Of a stretch of DNA of 64,000 nucleotides, positions 10,661 to 17,108 are shown one piece after another. The stretch lies in the NCBI RefSeq assembly GCF_900112615.1, contig NZ_FOMK01000001.1, positions 372,001 through 436,000 on the forward strand, written 5' to 3'. The DNA comes from Chitinophaga sp. CF118. Its GTDB lineage: Bacteria; Bacteroidota; Bacteroidia; Chitinophagales; Chitinophagaceae. The position numbers and the translations under genes were made by a program. The notes beneath the pieces were generated by a model. The model searched no databases. It was not told the DNA's origin and was given only the letters and a program-made list of their open reading frames with translations. Each line of letters opens with the position of its first letter. The first letter of the stretch is position 1.

Positions 10661-10701
10661 ATATCTTGTTTGATTCTTGATTGATCATCAGTACTATACA
10701 T

Positions 10702-10782
10702 CTACGCCTCCCTCCTTACCGTTGCATTACAGCAACGGAACATCCAACACTGGTCCTTTCTTATACTATCCATATTTCCCAT
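10702..10782 (-). CDS. Cysteine-containing leader peptide (putative attenuator uORF)
   Basis: A 26-codon ORF begins with ATG at 10782 (a second in-frame ATG at 10773) and ends with TAG at 10702-10704. The peptide has Cys at positions 12, 17 and 18, the last two as adjacent TGC-TGT codons within FRCC. The Cys codons form the left arm of a small perfect hairpin, CCGTTGC with GCAACGG (10719-10738). The ORF starts about 15 nt after the predicted transcription start and is followed by a terminator-type hairpin before the reductase gene. This order matches amino-acid attenuation leaders, here sensing cysteine. Translation has not been shown, and no known family is claimed. An ATG directly after the stop opens a second 34-codon frame across the hairpin. 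Confidence 0.6.
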   Translation of the reverse strand: MGNMDSIRKDQCWMFRCCNATVRREA

Positions 10783-10800
10783 CGTTTTTGTAGACTATAA

Positions 10801-10830
10801 CAAAGTTATAAATCTACGCGAGATTTCCAA
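10801..10830 (-). promoter_or_regulatory. Promoter of the sulfite reductase operon
   Basis: On the minus strand TTG (10828-10830), exactly 19 bp, then TAACTTTG (10801-10808): a full Bacteroidota -33/-7 match. It places transcription start near 10797 and gives a leader of about 225 nt containing the uORF and hairpins. Confidence 0.85.
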
Positions 10831-10918
10831 AGGAAATTTTCATAAAAAAAGGGGGTAAATATTAGAATTTATTTAAAAGCAGGGAAATTAGTCATCATTT
10901 CTTCCTCGGATTTTTCTA

Positions 10919-10946
10919 TTGTCATTAGAATGATAATGTAACTTTG
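10919..10946 (+). promoter_or_regulatory. Promoter of the HAD phosphatase gene
   Basis: TTG (10919-10921), a 17-bp spacer, then TAACTTTG (10939-10946). Predicted leader of about 25 nt, with a 6-codon frame (ATG at 10961) that overlaps the gene start out of frame. Confidence 0.75.
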
Positions 10947-10973
10947 CCGGCGCAAAACAAATGAAACGCACAC

Positions 10974-11627
10974 ATGATTAATACGGTGATTTTCGATATG
11001 GATGGGTTGTTAATTGACTCAGAACCCTTGTGGGGGCAGGCGATGCGGGAAGTATTCGCTACTGTAGGAGTGGAATTGTCAAAAGAGCAGGCTAGTCATA
11101 CTACCGGCCTGCGTACAGTAGAAGTAGTGGATTACTGGCATAATTTCTTTAAATGGCAGGGAAAAAGCAACGAGCAGGTAACGAACGAAATTATTGATAG
11201 TATTACAGGCAAAATAGTAGCAGAAGGTGAGGCTATGGAAGGATTAGAATACATCCTTGATTATTTTGAACAGAAGAAGTTTAAAATAGGACTAGCCTCC
11301 TCCTCTCCTCTGCGGCTGATCGACGCTGCTGTTACTCACTTTGGTATTAAAGATCGTTTTCAGGTCATATCTTCAGCAGAATTTGAATCACATGGTAAGC
11401 CGCATCCGGCTGTTTACCTTTCCTGTGCTAAAGCACTGGGCAGTACTCCCCTGGAATGTTTAGCCTTTGAGGATTCCGTTACCGGTATGACAGCTGCCAA
11501 AGCAGCCCGCATGAAGGTGGTGGTTGTTCCTGAGTCCCATAACCGTAATAACTCACGTTATGCGCTGGCTGATTTGCAGTTAAGCTCTTTGAAGGAGTTT
11601 AATGATGAAATGCTGGCTAAGTTATAA
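10974..11627 (+). CDS. HAD-family phosphatase (HxpB/beta-phosphoglucomutase-like)
   Basis: A 217-aa cytosolic HAD hydrolase that probably dephosphorylates a sugar phosphate. Motif I is VIFDMDGLLIDSEP with the nucleophile Asp8 and acid Asp10. Motif II is GLASSSPLRL. Motif III is the Lys in SHGKPHPAVYL. Motif IV is CLAFEDSVTGMTAAKAA. A helical cap of subclass I lies between motifs I and II (about residues 15-90). The closest characterised types are 2-deoxyglucose-6-phosphatase/hexitol phosphatase HxpB and beta-phosphoglucomutase; phosphatase is likelier without a sugar operon nearby. It is a single gene with its own promoter. Confidence 0.88.
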   Translation: MINTVIFDMDGLLIDSEPLWGQAMREVFATVGVELSKEQASHTTGLRTVEVVDYWHNFFKWQGKSNEQVTNEIIDSITGKIVAEGEAMEGLEYILDYFEQKKFKIGLASSSPLRLIDAAVTHFGIKDRFQVISSAEFESHGKPHPAVYLSCAKALGSTPLECLAFEDSVTGMTAAKAARMKVVVVPESHNRNNSRYALADLQLSSLKEFNDEMLAKL

Positions 11628-11637
11628 TATAAGCAGA

Positions 11638-11709
11638 AGTTAAGAAGGGGTTAAGCAGGGGTTAGTTTGACTCGAGTCAAACTAACCCCTGCTTAACCCC
11701 TTCTTAACT
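11638..11709. repeat. Perfect 72-bp palindrome without a spacer
   Basis: Positions 11638-11673 are the exact reverse complement of 11674-11709, centred on CTCGAG. Within each arm the motif GGGGTTA recurs (AAGGGGTTAAGC, AGGGGTTAG). It lies between convergent genes and could act as a terminator or be a mobile-repeat end. A degenerate direct repeat (11726-11755 and 11781-11808, sharing TTAACCC and CTTTACCTGCTTT) follows. Confidence 0.9.
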
Positions 11710-11828
11710 CCAACCAACCCCTTGCTTAACCCACACTACTTTACCTGCTTTTCCCAATATTAGAGGAGCGGACTACAGGTTTAACCCAGATCACTTTACC
11801 TGCTTTCCTTTAGACTTTCCTAAAAACA

Positions 11829-11860
11829 ACAAGGGCTGTTCCTTGCGAAACAACCCTTGT
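11829..11860 (-). terminator. Terminator of rpsA
   Basis: ACAAGGGTTGTT pairs with AACAGCCCTTGT around a short loop (one bulge), followed on the minus strand by TTGTTTTTA, 25 nt past the rpsA stop. Confidence 0.85.
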
Positions 11861-11884
11861 ATTATTTAAACCTAAAAAAGCTAA

Positions 11885-13789
11885 TTAACCTTTTTTCTCT
11901 TCTTCACCACCTTCAGACTGCTTCAATTTCTCTCTCAGTTCAGCTAAAGCACCCAGATCACCTAAAGTAGCTTTTTCTACTTTACTCTGAATGGTTTTAA
12001 CTGCCTTGCGGGTTTTATCAGCATCTGCTCTCTTTTCTTTAGCAACCGCTTCTTTTTCTTCGGTCTTCACCTGTTCCCAAACTCTTGTATGAGAAACCAG
12101 GATGCGTTTTTCGCTGCGATCGAATTCAATGATCATGAATTCTTTCACATCTTCAACAGCAATTGCTTTTTCATCTTCAGTGCGGAGGTGACGTGCAGGA
12201 GCGTAAGCTTCCAGGCCATATTGTAATTGAACAGTAGCACCCTTGTCATCTTTCTTCACTACAGTACCTTCATGGATAGATCCAATTGGGAAGATAGTTT
12301 CGAAAGTGTTCCATGGATCTTCTTCAATTTGTTTGTGGCCCAGGCTCAGTTTGCGGTTGTCTTTGTCAATTCCCAGTATTACTACTTCGATTTCGCTACC
12401 TACTTTCGTGTACTCACTTGGGTGATTGAAACGTTTGATCCAGCTAAGGTCAGAGATGTGGATCATACCACCGATACCTGTTTCCAGCTCAACGAACACG
12501 CCATAAGGAGTAATGTTCTTCACAATACCTTTGTGACGGCTTTCCAGCGGGAATTTAGTTTCGATAGTAGCCCAAGGATCTTCTGTCAATTGCTTGATAG
12601 ACAGGCTCATTTTACGTTCGTCTTTGCTCAGGGTAACTACCACTGCTTCGTATTCTTCACCTAATTTGAAGAATTCTTTAGCATTGATTGGTGTAGAAGC
12701 CCAGGAGATTTCAGATACGTGTACCAGTCCTTCTACGCCAGGCAGAATTTCCAGGAATGCACCATAATCTTCGATGTTCACTACTTTACCTTTCACGCGC
12801 GCACCTTCAGTGATGTTTGCAGGTAAGGTATCCCAAGGATGGGGAGTGAGTTGTTTGTAACCGAGGCTGATACGTTTTTTCTCGTCGTCGAAGTCCAGTA
12901 CCACCACATTGATCTTCTGATCCATCTGCAGTACTTCGCTTGGGTGAGAGATACGACCCCAGCTGATATCGGTGATGTACAGCAGGCCGTCCAGACCACC
13001 CAGGTCGATGAACGCACCGAAGTCTGTAATATTCTTGATAGTACCTTCTAATACCTGGCCTTTTTCCAGTTTGGAGATAATATCCACTCTTTGTTGTTCG
13101 ATATCGCTTTCGATGAGTGCTTTGTGGGACACAACTGCGTTTCTGATGGCTTCGTTAACCTTAACCACTTTGAATTCCATTGTTTTACCTACAAACTGAT
13201 CGTAGTCGGTAACAGGTTTCACGTCGATCTGTGAACCTGGCAGGAAGGTTTCCATACCATAAACGTCCACGATCAGGCCGCCTTTGGTTTTGCTGGTAAC
13301 AGTACCAGTAACCACTTCGCCTGTTTTGTAAACTTCCACGATTTTTTCCCATGCACGTTGCTGACGAGCCTGTTTACGGCTCAGGTGCAGGTTACCATCG
13401 CGGTCTTCTTTTTCTACTACCAGTACTTCTACTTCATCTCCAACTTTCAGTCCCTGCAAATCGCGGAACTCGTTCAGAGAGATCAGACCGTCTGATTTGA
13501 AGCCGATATTGATTACCACATCCGTTTTGGTTAAACCAACTACGGTACCGGTAAGCAAACCGTTTTCTTCGATCACTTTGAAAGTGCTGTCGTAAGTTTG
13601 GTCATACTTAACCTTTTCTTCCTGGCTGTAGGAAGAAACGTTACGTTTGTCCACGCTCCAGTCAAAATCGTCGTGAGCGGTCTGTACTGCAACAGGTGCA
13701 TTTTTTGTCGCTGTTTCTACCTGGGCAACTACTGCCTCTGGTGCCTGCTGTTCAGCGTTTTGTTCGTTAGTAATGTTGTTTTCTGCCAA
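11885..13789 (-). CDS. rpsA: 30S ribosomal protein S1
   Basis: bS1 binds mRNA and helps load it on the 30S subunit, which matters in Bacteroidota because most of their mRNAs lack Shine-Dalgarno sequences. The 634-aa protein has six S1 (OB-fold) repeats at about residues 75-143, 160-225, 245-315, 332-402, 419-489 and 506-575. Central repeats carry the usual GxVxxITDFGAFIDLG-type core and the HxSEIS element. The N-terminus is acidic/Gln-rich and the C-terminus Lys/Glu-rich. There is no in-frame ATG near the start: the first codon is TTG at 13789, preceded by AAAAGGAGGA. Strong SD plus a weak start codon is odd here and suggests special translational control. Confidence 0.97.
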   Translation of the reverse strand: MAENNITNEQNAEQQAPEAVVAQVETATKNAPVAVQTAHDDFDWSVDKRNVSSYSQEEKVKYDQTYDSTFKVIEENGLLTGTVVGLTKTDVVINIGFKSDGLISLNEFRDLQGLKVGDEVEVLVVEKEDRDGNLHLSRKQARQQRAWEKIVEVYKTGEVVTGTVTSKTKGGLIVDVYGMETFLPGSQIDVKPVTDYDQFVGKTMEFKVVKVNEAIRNAVVSHKALIESDIEQQRVDIISKLEKGQVLEGTIKNITDFGAFIDLGGLDGLLYITDISWGRISHPSEVLQMDQKINVVVLDFDDEKKRISLGYKQLTPHPWDTLPANITEGARVKGKVVNIEDYGAFLEILPGVEGLVHVSEISWASTPINAKEFFKLGEEYEAVVVTLSKDERKMSLSIKQLTEDPWATIETKFPLESRHKGIVKNITPYGVFVELETGIGGMIHISDLSWIKRFNHPSEYTKVGSEIEVVILGIDKDNRKLSLGHKQIEEDPWNTFETIFPIGSIHEGTVVKKDDKGATVQLQYGLEAYAPARHLRTEDEKAIAVEDVKEFMIIEFDRSEKRILVSHTRVWEQVKTEEKEAVAKEKRADADKTRKAVKTIQSKVEKATLGDLGALAELREKLKQSEGGEEEKKG

Positions 13790-13797
13790 AATTTGGT

Positions 13798-13840
13798 TCC
13801 TCCTTTTGTTAATAAATATCCCCCGGAATTTGGCCGGGAG
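13798..13840 (-). promoter_or_regulatory. Strong Shine-Dalgarno and leader hairpin of rpsA
   Basis: AAAAGGAGGA (13798-13807) ends nine nucleotides before the TTG start and decides that start. Just upstream is a GC-rich stem CUCCCGG/CCGGGGG (13820-13840, 7 bp, 7-nt loop). Both are unusual for this phylum, where SD motifs are rare. Confidence 0.75.
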
Positions 13841-13855
13841 TTTTTAATTGGAGGG

Positions 13856-13863
13856 CAAAGATA
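13856..13863 (-). promoter_or_regulatory. -7 box of rpsA promoter
   Basis: TATCTTTG on the minus strand fits TAnnTTTG. A TTG lies 23 bp upstream, at the long end of the accepted spacing. Predicted leader is about 65 nt. Confidence 0.6.
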
Positions 13864-13978
13864 CTGAATAATCATAAAAAAAACACCAAATTCCCATTGA
13901 TAAACAAGGCTTCCGTTACTTGTAAAAATGTACCGTCAAATAGGTTTAGGAATGGCAATTTTGTACTAATTTTCATGT

Positions 13979-14860
13979 ATGAACGGAACTTCTTTCAGAT
14001 CTGATATTCGCTTCTGGCTGAGACAAGGAAACACAATTAACCATCTGCTATTCTGGAACATTGTTGTATTCCTCCTGCTCGGAGTAGTGCATGTAGCGGG
14101 GTGGATATCCCCCGCAACTGGTTTTATACCCACCTTTTTGTATGAGCAGCTGTCCCTGCATTCAGCATTACCTGCTTTGATCTCAAAACCCTGGGGGTTA
14201 TTCACTTATATGTTCACCCATGTTGCCATCTTCCATTTATTTTTCAACATGTTGAACCTCTACTGGTTTGGTAACCTCTTCCGGTCTTTCCTTGGCAATC
14301 ACCGAGTATTGCCCCTCTACCTTCTGGGTGGAATCACAGGCGGCCTTATATTCCTGCTGGTTTACAACCTGGCTTATTCCAGTATCGATGGTACCCTCAT
14401 TGGTGCTTCGGCCTCGGTAATATGCATGCTTGTAGCCTGTGCTACCAAAATACCCAATTATGAGATAGGCCTGCTGTTTTTCGGACCTGTCCGGTTAAAA
14501 TGGCTGGCCCTGGCAGTAGTAGTCCTGGATGCAATTGCCATTCCCGATGGTAATACCGGCGGTATCGCTGCTCACCTGGGTGGTGCACTTATGGGTTTTG
14601 TATATATTAAACTACTGGATAACGGTACGGACATCTGCCAGCCGCTTATATGGCTGTTCAACAGACGGGTACGCGTAGAATCACCCAGGCGTAAACGTAT
14701 ATTCAAACCTAAAAAATCTCCTCTTAAGATAGTAAGGAACGGCCCGGAAGAGAACAGGCAAAACCACCTGGATCAGTTGCTTGATAAAATCAACGACAAA
14801 GGCTACGAAAGTCTGACCCCTGAAGAAAAGGCCTGGTTAAAGAAAATGAGCCAGGAGTAA
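13979..14860 (+). CDS. Rhomboid-family intramembrane serine protease
   Basis: A 293-aa polytopic inner-membrane protein predicted to cleave transmembrane substrates. About six membrane segments span residues 22-215. The catalytic dyad is visible as Ser144 in IGASASV (GxSx) and His199 in GGIAAHLGGALMG; the common GxSG reads GASA here. HVAIFHLFFNMLNLYWFG (about 81-98) is the conserved rhomboid segment with His and Asn of the oxyanion region. The cytosolic tail (about 220-293) is basic and ends with an NDKGYESLTPEEKAWLKKMS segment typical of Bacteroidota rhomboids. ispH follows 45 bp downstream but has its own -7 box. Confidence 0.9.
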   Translation: MNGTSFRSDIRFWLRQGNTINHLLFWNIVVFLLLGVVHVAGWISPATGFIPTFLYEQLSLHSALPALISKPWGLFTYMFTHVAIFHLFFNMLNLYWFGNLFRSFLGNHRVLPLYLLGGITGGLIFLLVYNLAYSSIDGTLIGASASVICMLVACATKIPNYEIGLLFFGPVRLKWLALAVVVLDAIAIPDGNTGGIAAHLGGALMGFVYIKLLDNGTDICQPLIWLFNRRVRVESPRRKRIFKPKKSPLKIVRNGPEENRQNHLDQLLDKINDKGYESLTPEEKAWLKKMSQE

Positions 14861-14890
14861 ACCGGTCATAATACTGGCCATCAAAATATG

Positions 14891-14898
14891 TAACTTTG
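14891..14898 (+). promoter_or_regulatory. -7 box just before ispH
   Basis: TAACTTTG lies only 7 nt before the ispH ATG, so a transcript started here would be leaderless or nearly so. No clear TTG at the -33 position. Confidence 0.5.
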
Positions 14899-14905
14899 CC
14901 TCCAG

Positions 14906-16132
14906 ATGAAAACATTCAACGTACCTGTTATATATCGCAGTCCGCTGATTACGGCTATTAAGAACAGCCGGAAAAAGCAGGACCGCATGAAGAAGGATTT
15001 TACACCAACCGTACTGGATTTTGGTTCGATGAAAGTATTACTGGCCCGCCACTTCGGCTTTTGCTATGGTGTGGAGAACGCTATTGAGATCGCGTTCAAA
15101 ACGGTAGACGAGAATCCGGACAAAAGGATCTTCCTGTTGAGTGAAATGATCCATAATCCCCACGTAAATAATGACCTGCTGGCCAGAGGCGTACAGTTCA
15201 TTATGGATACAGCCGGCCGCCAGCTGGTACCCTGGGAATCACTGAATCCGGATGATATCGTGATCATTCCTGCTTTTGGTACCACCCTGGAAATAGAAGC
15301 TAAACTAACTTCACTGGGCATTGCCCCCCTTCAATATAATACGACCTGCCCCTTCGTGGAAAGGGTATGGAACAAGGCTGAACAGATCGGACAACAATCC
15401 TATACTGTTATTGTACATGGTAAGCCTGGACATGAAGAAACCAGGGCTACCTTCTCTCACAGCCGGCATAGTACGCCTACCATCGTAGTGAAAGATATGG
15501 CGGAAGCTCAGTTACTGGCCACCTTCATTACCGGTGAGAGACCGGCAGCTGATTTCTATGAACTCTTTAAAGGACAATATTCCAGTGGTTTTGATGTAGC
15601 CAAAGACCTTCAGCGTGTAGGCGTGGTTAACCAGACCACTATGCTGGCCACTGAAACCCAGGCTATCGCCGACTATATCCGCAATGTGATGATGGACAGG
15701 TATGCACTTACCGCAGCCAATGCCGGAGAGCGCTTCGCAGATGCAAGGGATACACTCTGCTATGCCACCAATGATAACCAGAGTGCCGTAACGGGGCTGC
15801 TCCAGGAACAGGCAGATCTTGCCATCGTAGTGGGTGGTTATAACAGCTCTAATACATCTCACCTGGTAGAACTATGTGAAGAGAAACTGCCTACCTTTTT
15901 TATTTCTTCAGACGAGAAACTGATATCTGCCAATGAAGTACAACATTGGGACTTCCACCATAAACAAGAACTGCATAGCTTTTCTTTCCTGCCGGGAAAA
16001 GAACAGGTCACCATTATGCTCACAAGCGGAGCTTCCTGTCCCGATGCATTAGTGGAAGCAGTGATCAGAAAATTACTTTCATTCTACGGACTGGAACATA
16101 AAATAGAGGAACTCGCCAGTAAGTTTGATTAA
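14906..16132 (+). CDS. ispH: 4-hydroxy-3-methylbut-2-enyl diphosphate reductase
   Basis: IspH is the last enzyme of the MEP pathway, making IPP and DMAPP from HMBPP through a [4Fe-4S] cluster. The protein is 408 aa, the long form found in Bacteroidota, with about 40 extra residues before the core MKVLLARHFGFCYGVENA. The three cluster cysteines are Cys53 (GFCYG), Cys148 (TTCPFVERVW) and the one in DTLCYATNDNQ near residue 288. Further family marks are SEMIHNPHVN, VHGKPGHEE and TSGASCPDALVE. The first ATG is kept because the N-terminal extension is typical for the phylum; an internal start at Met42 would give the short form. It ends at a strong terminator. Confidence 0.96.
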   Translation: MKTFNVPVIYRSPLITAIKNSRKKQDRMKKDFTPTVLDFGSMKVLLARHFGFCYGVENAIEIAFKTVDENPDKRIFLLSEMIHNPHVNNDLLARGVQFIMDTAGRQLVPWESLNPDDIVIIPAFGTTLEIEAKLTSLGIAPLQYNTTCPFVERVWNKAEQIGQQSYTVIVHGKPGHEETRATFSHSRHSTPTIVVKDMAEAQLLATFITGERPAADFYELFKGQYSSGFDVAKDLQRVGVVNQTTMLATETQAIADYIRNVMMDRYALTAANAGERFADARDTLCYATNDNQSAVTGLLQEQADLAIVVGGYNSSNTSHLVELCEEKLPTFFISSDEKLISANEVQHWDFHHKQELHSFSFLPGKEQVTIMLTSGASCPDALVEAVIRKLLSFYGLEHKIEELASKFD

Positions 16133-16143
16133 GTTATAATAAC

Positions 16144-16175
16144 AAGAAAGACACCACGTGGTGTCTTTCTTCTTT
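16144..16175 (+). terminator. Terminator of ispH
   Basis: Perfect 28-bp palindrome AAGAAAGACACCAC-GTGGTGTCTTTCTT (16144-16171) followed by CTTT, 12 nt after the stop. Confidence 0.85.
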
Positions 16176-16223
16176 GGGGCTAATCAATGCTAGTAATGCA
16201 GAGAAAAAAAATTATATATTGAA

Positions 16224-16262
16224 ATAAGGTAAAATCTGAGTCAAAAGTAGTTTTTACCTTAT
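16224..16262 (-). terminator. Possible terminator of the kinase/regulator pair
   Basis: ATAAGGTAAAA (16224-16234) pairs with TTTTACCTTAT (16252-16262) over a 17-nt loop. It lies about 70 nt after the regulator stop and is T-rich downstream on the minus strand. The stem is AT-rich, so the call is tentative. Confidence 0.45.
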
Positions 16263-16332
16263 CAGCCGACAACCGACATTTATTATCCGGCAGTCAATTT
16301 CCTGTAAGTGGCATAAAACACCTTACATCTGG

Positions 16333-17094
16333 TTAGAATTGCATCACTTTTTTCAGGAAGTCTGCTTTACGCCGGCGCGAAACTTCTACCTGCGTTCCAT
16401 CACTCATAAGTGCAAAGCCTCCTTCTCCCTGTATATAAGATTGCATCTGTTGTAAGTTAATAAGATGTGAATTGTGCACCCGGAAAAAGTCCACATCAGT
16501 TAGCAGTTCCTCAAACTCTTTCAGAGGACGCGATACCATCAGGTTCTTCTTATCTGTAAAAAAGATCCGGGTATAATTTCCGGTAGATTCACATCTCACA
16601 ATATTTTGCACCGGCATAAACACCAGTCCGTTAATAGTAGGTAATGCTATTTTCTTATGGGTCTGATGCAGTGTTTTCATATTCTGCAGAAACACTTCAA
16701 TAGGAGAATGCTGTTCTGCGGATTGTCCGTTACGCCTGCTCACACATTTCTGGATGGCATCCTGGAGTTCTTTGATACTGAAGGGTTTTAACAAATAATC
16801 CAGTGCATTGAACTTGATCGCCTTTAAAGCGTATTGTTCATATGCAGTAGTGAATATCACATCGAAGGTGATCTTATCGAATAGTTTCAATAATTCAAAC
16901 CCATTCTGATGTGGCATTTCTACATCCAGGAATACAACATCCGGTTGTAACGCTTCAATTAGATCTTTCGCTTCTTTTACACTGTTCACCCCTCCCAATA
17001 CTGTTACTTCCGGGCATTTTTTCTGCAACATTGTTTGCAGGGCATCGATACAATGCTGCTCGTCATCAACAATGATGGCCTTTATTTCGCTCAT
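16333..17094 (-). CDS. LytTR-family response regulator
   Basis: A 253-aa transcription factor with an N-terminal receiver domain (acidic pocket Asp10/Glu12, phospho-acceptor Asp57 in VVFLDVEMPHQNG, Lys in DYLLKPFSIKEL) and a C-terminal LytTR DNA-binding domain (IVRCESTGNYTRIFF; FFRVHNSHLINLQQMQSY; MSDGTQVEVSRRRKADF). It lies 14 bp downstream of the sensor kinase gene on the same strand and should be its partner. The target genes are unknown. The nearby secreted-protein cluster at 20-31 kb is one candidate, but only by proximity. Confidence 0.93.
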   Translation of the reverse strand: MSEIKAIIVDDEQHCIDALQTMLQKKCPEVTVLGGVNSVKEAKDLIEALQPDVVFLDVEMPHQNGFELLKLFDKITFDVIFTTAYEQYALKAIKFNALDYLLKPFSIKELQDAIQKCVSRRNGQSAEQHSPIEVFLQNMKTLHQTHKKIALPTINGLVFMPVQNIVRCESTGNYTRIFFTDKKNLMVSRPLKEFEELLTDVDFFRVHNSHLINLQQMQSYIQGEGGFALMSDGTQVEVSRRRKADFLKKVMQF

Positions 17095-17108
17095 GCTCTT
17101 TATGTATA

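Noticed and set aside
10597..10701. 34-codon frame starting directly after the cysteine leader stop
   Set aside because: Not listed as a gene because it runs through the terminator-type hairpin and has no recognisable product; kept as an alternative coupling model in the attenuator finding.
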